A stretch of 64,000 nt of DNA from Streptomyces sp. cg36. GTDB lineage: Bacteria; Actinomycetota; Actinomycetes; Streptomycetales; Streptomycetaceae. The stretch covers positions 7,965,501 to 8,029,500 of the forward strand of contig NZ_CP163520.1 of the NCBI RefSeq assembly GCF_041080675.1, read 5' to 3'. A program made the translations under genes and the position numbers. Positions 29,141 through 38,126 of this stretch are shown here, piece after piece; the first letter of the stretch is position 1; each line of letters begins with the position of its first letter. The notes beneath the pieces were generated by a model. That model made no database searches, was not told the origin of the DNA, and saw nothing but the letters and a program-made list of their open reading frames with translations.

Positions 29141-30427
29141 ATGAGTCATAAAATACTGCGTCTGACCGTCCCCTTGGCCCTGCTCGGGGTGGTGGGGCCC
29201 GCCGCGACGGCGATGGCCGCGGACCAGGGTGAGCAGCCGCCCGCCCTGGCGGTGACCCAGGGGCCCGCGGACAAAACCTCTGTGACGGTGGTCCGCCCGG
29301 GCGCCGACGGCAAGGTGACCCCGGTGTCCACCGGACAGCTGCGGCTGAAGAACCTCGACGCCTCCGGCCGGGGCGTCCTCACGCCGGGCCCGTCCTTGCG
29401 ATCGGGGGCGTCCGGCGCACAGCAACTGCGCCCCGGCGATGTCATCGCCGCTCCGGCCGCGCCCGGCACCCCGCACGGTGCGCTGGTCAAGGTCAACGAG
29501 GTGCACACCGGTGCCGACGGGTCGGTGGATGTGCGGACCGTTCCCGCCGACCTGACCGAACTCCTCGGAGACGCCCGCGCCGATCTGAACGTGCCGCTCA
29601 CCCGCGACGACATCAAGGTGAGGCCGCTCGGCGCCGGAACCACCGTACGGACCGGCCCGCAGCAGACCGGTTCGGGCAACGGACTCCACTTCGACGTCGA
29701 CGTCCCGCTGCCGAGCGCCATCACCCCGACCCAGGGCCACAGCGCCCCGCTGTCGGCCGGCGTCGACTTCGCCCCCGAACTCAAGTTCAGCTACGAACGG
29801 GCCCATTGGTACGGCGTGGCACCGTCCAAGGCGCTCATCGGGCTGGCGGGCGACTACACGTACGGCGTGAAAGTGCACGCCCAGACGGGTGGCGCGTACG
29901 AGAGTGGCCACAAGCCGCTGCACATCCCCGCAGCTGAGGTGAACGTCGACAAGACGGTCTGGCTGGGGCCCGTGCCGATCGTCCTCAACCTCAAGGTGGA
30001 CTACTTCTACGAGGTGTCCGCGGACGGGAAGGTGTCCCTCGACGCCGAGCAGCACACCCAGGGGCGGCTGGAGGTCGGCGCCCGCTACGACAAGAGCGAG
30101 GGGTGGCGCGCGCTGACCAGCCCCCGTCCGACGAGCACCGCGACGCCTCCGCAGGTTTCGGGGTCCGCCACCGCCAAGTCCGGCATCGGCGCCCACACCG
30201 AGATGGGGCTGTACGGATCGGTGGGCGTGGCCGCGGACACCGAGCCCTATCTCAAGGCCAAGGCGGCGACCCAGGACTCGCGTACGCAGTGGTCGCTCGA
30301 CGCGGGTCTCGACGTCACCGGTTCCTTCTTCGCGAAGCTCAAGCTGTTCGGGACGCCGGTGGTCGACCAGAAGTGGCCGCTGCCGCCGTTGAACTGGCAG
30401 TGGAAGGTGGCCGGCAGCGACACCTGA
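29141..30427 (+). CDS. Secreted protein of unknown function
   Basis: A 428-residue protein with a signal peptide (KILRLTVPLALLGVVG, cleavage near AMA-AD). No family is recognised. The middle carries a hydrophobic-aromatic beta-rich region (GVDFAPELKFSYERAHWYG, LNLKVDYFYEV) and the end has LKLFGTPVVDQKWPLPPLNW. There are no Cys and no anchor, so it is probably released. The ATG has GAGG upstream. It stands alone, convergent with the VOC gene that follows. Confidence 0.8.
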   Translation: MSHKILRLTVPLALLGVVGPAATAMAADQGEQPPALAVTQGPADKTSVTVVRPGADGKVTPVSTGQLRLKNLDASGRGVLTPGPSLRSGASGAQQLRPGDVIAAPAAPGTPHGALVKVNEVHTGADGSVDVRTVPADLTELLGDARADLNVPLTRDDIKVRPLGAGTTVRTGPQQTGSGNGLHFDVDVPLPSAITPTQGHSAPLSAGVDFAPELKFSYERAHWYGVAPSKALIGLAGDYTYGVKVHAQTGGAYESGHKPLHIPAAEVNVDKTVWLGPVPIVLNLKVDYFYEVSADGKVSLDAEQHTQGRLEVGARYDKSEGWRALTSPRPTSTATPPQVSGSATAKSGIGAHTEMGLYGSVGVAADTEPYLKAKAATQDSRTQWSLDAGLDVTGSFFAKLKLFGTPVVDQKWPLPPLNWQWKVAGSDT

Positions 30428-30469
30428 GTCGGTGCGTCGGCACAGCAGGCACAAGGTGGGCGGCGGATT

Positions 30470-31285
30470 TCATGCGGGAGCGCCGGTGCGCGGGGCGACC
30501 ACGGTGAACACACCTCCTTGGGGATCCGCCAGGGTCGCCGTGCGCCCGTAGGCGCTCTGGTGGGGCGACTCCACCACGGAGCCGCCGGACGACACGGCAC
30601 GTGCGGCCGTGTCGTCCACATCGGGGACAGGGAAGTAGGGGCGCCACTGCGGGGCTTGGGCGGGGTGCACACTGACCGCGGGCACGTCTCCGGTGAGGGT
30701 CAGTGCGATGTGGTCGTCGATCCGCAGGACGATCCGCTCGTCGGTGTACGTGAGGTCGTAACGTCCCTGGTCGCGCCGGTCCCAGTTGAAGAGCCTTCCG
30801 TAGAAGACGGCGGAGTTGAAGATGTCGGGCGCGTGCAGCTCGGCGTACGGCGCCCCCCGGGAGGAGGGCCCGGCACCCGTCCAGCGCGGCGCCGAGTCCT
30901 CCTCCCACACCCCGAACGACGCACCGGCAGGGTCCGTGGCCAGAGCGAGCCGGCCGCTGCCCAGGTCCGTAGGCCCCAGACCGACGGTCGCGCCCAGATC
31001 TCTGATCATGTCCGCGGCGACGGCGGCGTCGTCCACGATGAAGAACACCGACCACCGTGCCACGACCGTGGGGACCGCCCGGGACACCACCAGGTCGGCG
31101 AGCGGTACTCCTTGACGGCTCGCCCGGACGTACCGGTCCGATCCCGCGGTGCGGGTGTCGAAGTCCCAGGGCGTCACGGCGCCGTAGAAGGCGGTGGCCG
31201 CGTCGAGGTCCCTGGTCAGCAGCACGCTCCAGCAGGGCGTGCCCTGGGCCCGACGGGTCGGACGGGCCGTCAAGGAGGGGCGCAT
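30470..31285 (-). CDS. Two-domain VOC (glyoxalase/bleomycin-resistance-like) protein
   Basis: A 271-residue protein with two VOC modules: residues ~15-130 (WSVLLTRDLDAATAFYGAVT to ATDPAGASFGVW) and ~140-265 (AELHAPDIFNSAVFYGRLFNW to ATLADPQGGVFTVV). This tandem form is common in Streptomyces and of unknown substrate. The ATG lies one base after the stop of the upstream surface-protein gene, so the two are coupled. There is no signal peptide. Confidence 0.88.
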   Translation of the reverse strand: MRPSLTARPTRRAQGTPCWSVLLTRDLDAATAFYGAVTPWDFDTRTAGSDRYVRASRQGVPLADLVVSRAVPTVVARWSVFFIVDDAAVAADMIRDLGATVGLGPTDLGSGRLALATDPAGASFGVWEEDSAPRWTGAGPSSRGAPYAELHAPDIFNSAVFYGRLFNWDRRDQGRYDLTYTDERIVLRIDDHIALTLTGDVPAVSVHPAQAPQWRPYFPVPDVDDTAARAVSSGGSVVESPHQSAYGRTATLADPQGGVFTVVAPRTGAPA

Positions 31286-31286
31286 G

Positions 31287-31910
31287 TCACTTGCCGTCGC
31301 GCGCACCCTGGCGTCGGCCCAGCCGTGCGCCGACGAGCCCGCCGGCCGCCACGGTGACGAGTCCCGCGCCCGCCAGCGTCATGTCGGCGTTGACGCTGTG
31401 GTCGGCCGGGAGACCGGTGCGCGGGGCACCCTTGGGAGTGGTGTGGCCGGTGCTGCCTCCGCCGCCCGAGGGGTGCGTGGGAGCGGGGTTCGGCGCGGGC
31501 GGTGTGGGCTTGGGCGCCTTGACGACGTGGAGCGTCACGCTGGCCGTGCCGTTGCTGAACTTCATGGTGATCTTGTACGTGCCGGGGCCCGCGTTGACGC
31601 GCATGGTGCCGCGCACGTGTTCGGCGTCGGTGTCGGTGATGTGCACGACGCCGGCCTTGGTGTCCACGGACTCGTACTTCGCGCCCGGGTAGGGAGCGGA
31701 CTTGCCGGTGACGGTCACCGTGTCGCCGGTGTGGGCCGTGCTCGGGGACACCGTCACCTCGGCGGCGCCGACCTCGTGGTCGGGAGCGGCCGAGGAGGAC
31801 GACGAAGGGGAGTCGCCCGACCCGGAGTCGGCGAACGCGGTCGCCGGTGCGAAGGCCACCGCTCCGCAGAGCGCGAGAGCGGGGCAGGCCGTGAGGAGCG
31901 TGCTGCGCAT
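31287..31910 (-). CDS. Secreted wall-anchored protein with PKGAPRTG-type C-terminal signal
   Basis: A 207-residue surface protein. The signal peptide spans residues 1-28 (MRSTLLTACPALALCGAVAF). A Ser-rich linker precedes a beta-sandwich-like region (VTVSPSTAHTGDTVTVTG, YKITMKFSNGTASVTLHVV). A Pro-rich stalk is followed by TPKGAPRTG, a hydrophobic segment and RLGRRQGARDGK. The tail looks like a sortase-type signal. The ATG at 31908-31910 has AAAGGAA upstream. The two sortases later in the window are candidate enzymes. Function is unknown. Confidence 0.85.
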   Translation of the reverse strand: MRSTLLTACPALALCGAVAFAPATAFADSGSGDSPSSSSSAAPDHEVGAAEVTVSPSTAHTGDTVTVTGKSAPYPGAKYESVDTKAGVVHITDTDAEHVRGTMRVNAGPGTYKITMKFSNGTASVTLHVVKAPKPTPPAPNPAPTHPSGGGGSTGHTTPKGAPRTGLPADHSVNADMTLAGAGLVTVAAGGLVGARLGRRQGARDGK

Positions 31911-32172
31911 GAACGTCACTTCCTTTGTTCAACACTCTTGAGTGGTGGCGCGGGTGCGGGACGGGGCCGCGTGCCCATGCCGTGAGTGCCGTACCGGAGA
32001 GTCCCCCGGGGAGGGCGGACCGGTTGCGGTGAATCCCAGCGTCTGCCTCTCCCGCGGCGATCGGCGTCGGGCGGTCGGAGGGCGGCCGGGGTGATGGCCC
32101 GCTCCTCCGGCTGACGGGCCGTCGGGGGAGCCCGGACCAGGGCTCGGCGGCGCTGCCCGGCCGCGCAGCTGG

Positions 32173-32919
32173 TCAGTCGCCGCGTTGCCGGAACGGGCCC
32201 GGGGAGCGCAGTGGGCCCGCGAGGCGCACCAGGAGGCACACGGCCAGCCCGCAGCAGGCGGCCAGCACGTGGCCGAGATCCCAGATGGTGCGGCTGGTGA
32301 GCACGGGCGTGACGAGGAAGACCAGGAGGACCGCGGCGGCAGCCGCGCGTACGCGTCCCGACAGGGCGGTCACGGCCGCCACCAGACCGGCCACCAGCAT
32401 GTAACTCACCCCGACGTCGGTGGTGGTGGCCAGTTTGGCCGGGAGCCGTCCCGCGTTGATGGCCCGGCGCAGCAGTCCCTCGGTGAGCAGGGAACCCAGG
32501 ACATGGCCCGCCAGTGCGATGAGGAGGAGCCGTGGTGTGCCCCAGCGCCGCTCGGCGTAGGCCACGGCGGCGGCGAAGCCCACGATGTACAGCGACAGGC
32601 CGCTGCCGTGGTCGGCCACCCAGAACGAGCTGGTGGCCAGCACCTGTACCGCGTTCTTGCGCAGATGGTGGAGGTTGGTGCTGTCGATGGCGGTCATGAC
32701 GTCGATCAGCCGGGGCGGGGCCGTCGTCTGGACGAGGGTGAAGCAGGTGAACACGGCGACGTAGCAGAACGTGGCGGGGGCGCTCAGCACCCAGGCGTGG
32801 ACGCCACGGGTCCAGGGCGTGAGGCGGGACACCGCCATTGCGGCGATCGCCAGGTGTCGTGCCAGCCACTTGAGCAGATACCACGCGAGGACGGTGGTGA
32901 GCCCGATCAGGACGATCAT
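32173..32919 (-). CDS. Rhomboid-like integral membrane protein
   Basis: A 248-residue protein with about six transmembrane segments. The sequence has TTDVGVSYMLVAGLVAAV and DLGHVLAACCGLAVCLL, which fit the actinobacterial rhomboid-like family where Ser and His sit on two helices. The canonical GxSG motif is GVSY here, so protease activity is uncertain. The ATG at 32919 is preceded by only a weak ribosome site. It marks the left edge of the stress island. Confidence 0.7.
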   Translation of the reverse strand: MIVLIGLTTVLAWYLLKWLARHLAIAAMAVSRLTPWTRGVHAWVLSAPATFCYVAVFTCFTLVQTTAPPRLIDVMTAIDSTNLHHLRKNAVQVLATSSFWVADHGSGLSLYIVGFAAAVAYAERRWGTPRLLLIALAGHVLGSLLTEGLLRRAINAGRLPAKLATTTDVGVSYMLVAGLVAAVTALSGRVRAAAAAVLLVFLVTPVLTSRTIWDLGHVLAACCGLAVCLLVRLAGPLRSPGPFRQRGD

Positions 32920-33084
32920 GCGAGGGGCGGTCGGTGCGCGGCCGTCCCGCGCTGCCGGTGGAGCACCGCGCGCGCGTGCCGGACGTGTGCCCCTTGGCAG
33001 CGGTGGCCTGTGGTGTGCGACGGCATGGTTTCAGTCAATCCGGTCCGGGGTGGGCGCGCATGGTGTGACAGCCGGGTTGGTGAT

Positions 33085-33717
33085 TCAGCCGCGCCACTCC
33101 CACAGGTCCTGGCCGTCGAGGGGAACGATCAGGCGCGGATGAGGGGCGCCCGCCGCGCAGACGTTGCTGCCGTCGTCCCCGGCTGCCGTGACCCGCTCGT
33201 TCGGACGGACGACGAGGACGGGGCAGTGGGCCTCGCGCAGGCACCGGCGGGCGACCGATCCGAACAGGGCGTGGTGCAGGGGGCCGTGGCTGCTGGCGCC
33301 CATGACGAGGAGGTCGGTGGGCAGGCAGGCGCAGGAGACGAGGACGTCGGCGGGCTGGCCGCAGAAGACGCGCGGGGCGAGCCGTACCTGTTCGGGGGCG
33401 CGGCCCAGGACCAGCTCGCAGGCTTGCGTCAGCCGGGTGTGCGCCTGCTGGACCCAGCGGCTGCGCGGGCCGTCGTACGCGGGAGCGGGGGCGCCCGGTG
33501 TGTCGTCGGTGAGGGGCGTGAAGGCGGCCATCGGCCACAGTTCCGCTGTAGGGGAGAGGACGTCCGGTGTGCTGCCGGGCGGGGGCGTGAAGGCGATGAC
33601 GGGCCACAGCTCCGCCGCGTGGCAGCGTGCTTCGTCGGCGGCCTGGCGCAGCGCGGCCAGGCTGCCCGGTGAGCCGTCGACACCGACGACGACGCGCTCG
33701 ATGGCGGGTGCGGTCAT
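33085..33717 (-). CDS. Universal stress protein (USP) 1
   Basis: A 210-residue UspA-domain protein. It has IERVVVGVDGSPGSLAALRQ at the N-terminus, LLVMGASSHGPLHHALFGSV and RRCLREAHCPVLVVR. The ATP-loop G-x2-G-x9-G is shortened, so nucleotide binding is uncertain. A 23-residue internal tandem duplication (residues 35-80) inserts AELWPVIAFTP / AELWPMAAFTP. The start has GGGAGGATC upstream. It lies 35 bases after USP2 and is probably co-transcribed with it. Confidence 0.92.
   Translation of the reverse strand: MTAPAIERVVVGVDGSPGSLAALRQAADEARCHAAELWPVIAFTPPPGSTPDVLSPTAELWPMAAFTPLTDDTPGAPAPAYDGPRSRWVQQAHTRLTQACELVLGRAPEQVRLAPRVFCGQPADVLVSCACLPTDLLVMGASSHGPLHHALFGSVARRCLREAHCPVLVVRPNERVTAAGDDGSNVCAAGAPHPRLIVPLDGQDLWEWRG
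33478..33615 (-). repeat. Tandem 69-bp duplication inside USP1
   Basis: Two 69-bp units encode 23 residues each, AELWP(V/M)(I/A)AFTP plus a variable Pro-rich tail. Plus-strand copies of ggggcgtgaaggcg begin at 33513 and 33582. The duplication adds a second copy of the second beta-strand and is not present in the other six USPs. Confidence 0.85.
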
Positions 33718-33752
33718 GAGGGATCCTCCCGGTGGTCGACGCGGTGTGGGAG

Positions 33753-34310
33753 TCAGGTGTGGCTCGCGCCGTGCAGCAGCGCCTCGCGTGCGGCCTCGTC
33801 GGCCTGGCGGCGTACCCAGCCGTTCCAGCGGCGTGCGCCCTTGCCGTACTCGCGGACCAGGGCGGGGGCGGGGACGGACAGCACGGGGCACTGTGCGTGG
33901 CGGAAGCAGTAGGCGGTCACCGACGAGGTGAACAGCCGCTTGAGCAGCCTGGCGGAGCCGGCGCCGACCAGGAGGAGGTCGGTGGGGCGGTCCGCGTACC
34001 GGGTCAGTACGGCACCCGGGCGGCCCCGGACCACCATGATGGTGATCGGGAGCTCGGCCGGTGTGCGGCCCAGCGCGTCGACGCAGATCTTCCGTAGCTC
34101 CTCCCGGGCCCGGCGCCGCTGTTCGGCGTGCAGGTCGGGGGCCCCGATGCAGGCAGGGCCGTACTGCTGGGGGTCGGAGCCGCCGAAGGCATGGATGACG
34201 TGCAGTACGGCCCCGTGGCGCTGGGCCTCGGCCCAGGCGTGGCGCAGGGCGGTGAGGCTGCCGGGGCCGGTGTCGACACCGATGACGACGCGGGTGATCT
34301 GCGCATCCAT
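33753..34310 (-). CDS. Universal stress protein 2
   Basis: A 185-residue UspA-domain protein: ITRVVIGVDTGPGSLTALRH, then LLLVGAGSARLLKRLFTSSV and AYCFRHAQCPVLSVP. The glycine loop is degenerate. A basic C-terminal tail follows (REYGKGARRWNGWVRRQADE), shared with USP7. The ATG at 34308-34310 has AAGGAA upstream. It heads a USP2-USP1 unit driven by the promoter at 34395-34435. Confidence 0.92.
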   Translation of the reverse strand: MDAQITRVVIGVDTGPGSLTALRHAWAEAQRHGAVLHVIHAFGGSDPQQYGPACIGAPDLHAEQRRRAREELRKICVDALGRTPAELPITIMVVRGRPGAVLTRYADRPTDLLLVGAGSARLLKRLFTSSVTAYCFRHAQCPVLSVPAPALVREYGKGARRWNGWVRRQADEAAREALLHGASHT

Positions 34311-34394
34311 GACGGTTCCTTGCCGCGCCCGGTGCACTGGCCCCCGGGCGGCTTGCTCGACGGGGCCCGCCGGTCGGGGCGGGCCGTTGAGGAA

Positions 34395-34435
34395 ACCGTA
34401 CGAACCGGGGTGGCGGCGCAGGATCGGCCGATGGG
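34395..34435 (-). promoter_or_regulatory. Shared-module promoter of USP2-USP1
   Basis: On the minus strand the -10 is TACGGT (34395-34400). The core CGAT starts 26 nt upstream, inside CCCATCGGCCGATCC (34421-34435). It is one of eight promoters with the same arrangement. Confidence 0.55.
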
Positions 34436-34560
34436 CGGAACAGCCGGGGGACACGCGCGGGACGAACGGTCGCCGGGTCCTGGCGGCCAGCCGCGGGCGG
34501 AACGCGAGCGGCGGCGTACGGCAGAGGGGTGCCGTACGCCGCCGCTTGAGACGCTGCGGG

Positions 34561-35208
34561 CTATTCGAGCAGGCCGCGGCGCATGGCCTCGGCGACGGCC
34601 GCCGCCCGGTCGGAGACGCCGAGCTTCTCGTAGAGGCGTTGGGTGTGGGTTTTGACGGTGCTGGCGCCCAGGAACAGCTCGGCCGCCAGCTGGGGAATGC
34701 TCTGCCCCTTGGCGAAGCCCTTCAGTACTTGGCGTTCGCGCTCGGAGAGGATGACCGTGTCGCGGTCCGCGCGAATGCGGATCTCGTCCACCAGTCCGCC
34801 GGTGAGCTCTTCGGAGACGACCTGCTTGCCCGCGGCGACCCGCATCACCGCGTGCACGATCTCCGACCGTTTGGCGTCCTTGGCGAGGTACCCGGCGGCG
34901 CCCTCTTCGAGCGCGCGGAAGACCACGGCGCTGTCGGTGGTGGCCGACAGCAGGATGGTGCGGGTCGGCAGCTGGTCCCGGACGACCGCGTGGATGACGG
35001 CGATGCCGTCGAGCTTGGGGATGCGGTAGTCGAGCAGGGCGACATCGGGGTTCAGCTCGCGGATGGCCTCCAGCGCGGCCTCGCCGTCCTCCGCCTCGGC
35101 GACCACGTCGATCTGGCCGCTGAGCTGGAGTCCGCGGGCGATGCCCTCGCGGAAGACGGGGTGGTCGTCCGCGACCACCACGGAAACTCGGTTACCGGAG
35201 TCGGTCAC
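34561..35208 (-). CDS. NarL/FixJ-family response regulator (orphan)
   Basis: A 215-residue response regulator. The receiver domain is at residues ~6-125 (SVVVADDHPVFREGIA, VALLDYRIPKLDG with the phospho-Asp, then GYLAKDAKRS). The LuxR-type HTH is at ~150-210 (LSERERQVLKGFAKGQSIPQ, STVKTHTQRLYEKLGVSDRA). The GTG at 35208 follows GAGG; a GTG 11 codons upstream is also possible. No kinase gene is adjacent. It sits among USP genes like OsdR/DevR regulators and is the best candidate to bind the shared promoter box. The two kinases at 53.8 and 56.6 kb are candidate partners. Confidence 0.9.
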   Translation of the reverse strand: MTDSGNRVSVVVADDHPVFREGIARGLQLSGQIDVVAEAEDGEAALEAIRELNPDVALLDYRIPKLDGIAVIHAVVRDQLPTRTILLSATTDSAVVFRALEEGAAGYLAKDAKRSEIVHAVMRVAAGKQVVSEELTGGLVDEIRIRADRDTVILSERERQVLKGFAKGQSIPQLAAELFLGASTVKTHTQRLYEKLGVSDRAAAVAEAMRRGLLE

Positions 35209-35307
35209 CTCGACCTCGCTTTCTGGTGCGGCGGTGCGCACCTCAACAGTGGCAGGCTTCGCGGGCGACCGCTTGTCGGGTGACCACGCGGGTGGGGGTG
35301 GGGGTGG

Positions 35308-35847
35308 TCAGGCGCGGTGGCTGGGCCGCGAGGGGATCCTCGGCGGGCAGGAGCCGGGAGACGGCGGGGCTGCGGGCGCCTCGGTGGACTCCTGCCCGGC
35401 TGTCTCGTGCGGTACGACCAGGACGGGGCAGGACGCGTACTTGAGGCAGTGCTTGCGCGTCGACCCGAAGAAGAACCGGTACAGCGCGCTGTGCCGACTC
35501 GTGCCGACGACGAGCAGGTCGCCGTCCCGGCGGGCGAGCCGGGACAAGGTGCGGCCCGGGTCGCTTCCCGTGATGACGGCCGGGTTCACGGGCGTCCCGT
35601 CATCGCTGAGCGTGACGGTGCAGTCGTGCTCCAGGTCGTGGCAGGCGTTGGAGTGCAGCGCCCGCTCCAGTTCGTCGTCGAGCGGCCAGAGGTCGCCCTG
35701 GGCGTCGCTCTCCAAGGCGCGGCGGACCCGTATCGGGCGGAGCTCGGCCCGGTGGCGGCGGGCCTCGCAGGCGGCCTGGCGCAGCGCCGCGAGGCTGCCC
35801 GGTGTCCCGTCGACTCCTACCACCACCCGGCGTACGGCCTGGCTCAT
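35308..35847 (-). CDS. Universal stress protein 3
   Basis: A 179-residue UspA-domain protein: VRRVVVGVDGTPGSLAALRQ, LLVVGTSRHSALYRFFFGST and KHCLKYASCPVLVVP, with a Pro/Ser-rich C-terminal tail. The start ATG (35845-35847) has GAGGAG upstream. It is the gene directly upstream of the response regulator gene (99 bases), so the two may be transcribed together from the promoter at 35952. Confidence 0.92.
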   Translation of the reverse strand: MSQAVRRVVVGVDGTPGSLAALRQAACEARRHRAELRPIRVRRALESDAQGDLWPLDDELERALHSNACHDLEHDCTVTLSDDGTPVNPAVITGSDPGRTLSRLARRDGDLLVVGTSRHSALYRFFFGSTRKHCLKYASCPVLVVPHETAGQESTEAPAAPPSPGSCPPRIPSRPSHRA

Positions 35848-35951
35848 GTTCTTCTCCTCGTCGGTGTGCGTCGATGTGTGCGCGCCGATGGGTGTTGCGT
35901 ACTGCATGGGAAACCGGCGTCCAGCGGCGCACGGTGGACTCCGGTGTCTTC

Positions 35952-35990
35952 ACGCTAGGCGTGGGAGGGCGCCGGACGGATCGGGCGGGT
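35952..35990 (-). promoter_or_regulatory. Shared-module promoter of USP3 (and possibly the response regulator)
   Basis: The minus-strand -10 is TAGCGT (35952-35957). The core CGAT (starting at 35983) lies 26 nt upstream, within CCGCCCGATCC. A second CCCGATCGGCC copy lies about 16 bp further upstream (to ~36002). Confidence 0.55.
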
Positions 35991-36048
35991 GGCCGATCGG
36001 GCGGTGGAGGGGCTGTTCCCCCGAACGGGGCGGGGGCGGGGCCGTCGC

Positions 36049-38064
36049 TCAGAGCGTGGTGCCGGGGTCTTCGCGGCGCAGAGTGAGCAGGGCGGCGTCG
36101 TCCAGGTGTCCGGTCAGTTGGGCGGTCGCCAGGAGCGCTTCGGCGAGTTCGTCGGCGTCCGCCCGCGGGTTTTCCGCCGTGATGCGGCGGACCCGTTGCA
36201 GCCCGCTGTCGAGGGTGACCTGGGGGCCTTCCACCAGGCCGTCGCTGAACAGGGACAGCGTGCGGATGAGGGTGAGCGGGCGGCGGATCGTGCCGTAGCG
36301 GGAGCCCGGCAGGATGCCCAGCGGGGGGCCGGGAGGCGGGGCGAGCAGCACGCTGCTCCCGTCCATCAGGCCCAGCACGCCGGGGACGTGGCCGGCGGTG
36401 GCCGCGGTCAGCTCGTCGGCCCGGGGGTCGATGACCACATAGGTGCAGGTGGCGAAGTGGGAGCCGGTCAGGGCGCAGAACAGGTCGTTCGCCTTGGCCA
36501 GCACGTCGCCGGGGGTGGCTTCGGTCTGCGCGTAGGCGCGTACGGCGGTGCGTGCCTGGCCCATGGCGGCGGCGGCCCGGACGTCGTGGCCCTCCACGTC
36601 GCCGATGCACAGTCCGTAGCGGCCGTCGGGCAGCGGGAAGGCGTCGTACCAGTCGCCGCCCACGTCGATGCCGCCGCGGGCCGGGACGTAGCGGCCCGCC
36701 AGCCGTAGCCCGGGCAGGTCGGGCAGGGCGGCGGGCATCATCACCTGCTGGACGGCGTGGGCGAGGTCGACGCGGTCCTGTACCAGCGCGGAGCGCTCCA
36801 GGGCCTGGCCGGTGAGTCCGGCGACCGTCAGCAGCAGCGACCGTTCCTCGGGGGGAAACGTGTGGGTGCGGGCGTAGCCCAGGACCAGGGCGCCGGGCTC
36901 CCGACTGCCGCGGTCCAGCGGGAGGACCGCCCAGGAGCGGGCCTGGGTGCGGGAGAGCAGACCGTGGGGGTCCCCGTCGCTGAGTTCGCGGAACTCCTGG
37001 TGGGAGGCGATGAAGCAGGGTTGCCCGGTGCGGATGACATGGGCGGCGGGCACCGCGGAGTCGACGGGCAGCCCGTCCATGACCTCGCCGGCGGGCCCAC
37101 CGGCGCCGGAGGCGGCCAGTGGGCGCAGCACCCCGCTGTCGGGGACGACGACCAGCGCGCCGATCGCGTTGAGCTCTTGGTGGAAGCCGTCGGTGAGGGC
37201 GCAGGCGATGCCCTGGGTGGTGGTGGCCGAGACGAGGGAGGCGGCCACCTTCTCGATGCGCGTGGCGCGGTCGGCCTCGTTGCGCGCCCGGTCCTCCAGG
37301 GCGCCGCGCCGTGCCGTCTCGTCGGTGATGTCGCGGGTGATGCCGACCAGCCAGCGGCGCGGCGGATGGCTGAGCAGGTGGACGCGGGCGTCGATGCGCA
37401 TCCAGCGGAGTGCTCCGGAGTCGTCGTGCATGGCGTAGGTGGCTTCGAGGGTGTCGGCGCCGTTGACCGCCCGGGTGAAGGCGTCCCTCACCGCGTCGAG
37501 GTGTTCGGGGGCGGTGGCGGCCTCCAGCTGGGCGCCGATGGGTGCGGTGCCCAGCCTCAGACCGTAGAGCTCCTCGGAGCCGTCGAACCAGCGTTCGTCG
37601 CCCGTGACCAGGTCGATGCTCCAGACGGCGAGGGAGGCGGTGCGCAGGGCCAGGCGGAGTTGCGTGCGGCGTTCGGTGATCTCGTCGCCGACCTCGCTCA
37701 CCTGCGCCACGCAGTACTCCGCGGTGTCCGCTCGGCGCACGCTCAGGAGCACCGCGCGGTCAGGGTCGGGCGGGGTGGGCAGGTGCAGCACCTGTTCGGC
37801 GGAGGCGCCCACGGCGTGGAACGCCCGGTGGAGGGTGGTGCGGGCGGCCCGGTGGTGTTCCGCCGGGAGCCGGTCGGTCCAGCAGATGTCGCCCGCCTCG
37901 CGCGGCGCGGGGCCCAGCAGGCGGGCCCACTGGGGGTTGGTGAGCAGTTCACGGCCGTGCCGGTCGAGTACGGCCAGGCCGCCGGGCGCGCCCTCGAAGG
38001 CTTGGGCCGTGAGGTCGGCGGTGGTCCCGGGTGCCGGGTCGGCCGGGTCGGAGTGGCGGTGCAT
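36049..38064 (-). CDS. PAS-PAS-GAF-SpoIIE (PP2C) phosphatase
   Basis: A 671-residue cytoplasmic protein. A PAS domain lies at ~18-140, a second PAS at ~150-270 (SLAVWSIDLVTGDERWFDGS, RWLVGITRDITDE), GAF at ~290-440, and SpoIIE phosphatase at ~455-665 with GGDWYDAFPLPDGRYGLCIG, DVEGHDVRAAAAMGQ and LSLFSDGLVEG. It probably dephosphorylates an anti-sigma antagonist in response to light, redox or stress. It lies 62 bases after the sortase gene and is likely the third gene of a USP4-sortase-phosphatase unit. The ATG choice rests on GAAAG upstream. Confidence 0.9.
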   Translation of the reverse strand: MHRHSDPADPAPGTTADLTAQAFEGAPGGLAVLDRHGRELLTNPQWARLLGPAPREAGDICWTDRLPAEHHRAARTTLHRAFHAVGASAEQVLHLPTPPDPDRAVLLSVRRADTAEYCVAQVSEVGDEITERRTQLRLALRTASLAVWSIDLVTGDERWFDGSEELYGLRLGTAPIGAQLEAATAPEHLDAVRDAFTRAVNGADTLEATYAMHDDSGALRWMRIDARVHLLSHPPRRWLVGITRDITDETARRGALEDRARNEADRATRIEKVAASLVSATTTQGIACALTDGFHQELNAIGALVVVPDSGVLRPLAASGAGGPAGEVMDGLPVDSAVPAAHVIRTGQPCFIASHQEFRELSDGDPHGLLSRTQARSWAVLPLDRGSREPGALVLGYARTHTFPPEERSLLLTVAGLTGQALERSALVQDRVDLAHAVQQVMMPAALPDLPGLRLAGRYVPARGGIDVGGDWYDAFPLPDGRYGLCIGDVEGHDVRAAAAMGQARTAVRAYAQTEATPGDVLAKANDLFCALTGSHFATCTYVVIDPRADELTAATAGHVPGVLGLMDGSSVLLAPPPGPPLGILPGSRYGTIRRPLTLIRTLSLFSDGLVEGPQVTLDSGLQRVRRITAENPRADADELAEALLATAQLTGHLDDAALLTLRREDPGTTL

Positions 38065-38126
38065 GGCGGTCTTTCGGCGCGGGGACGGGGGAGCGCTGGG
38101 CGGGGCCGCCCTCCGGGCCGGGCGGT

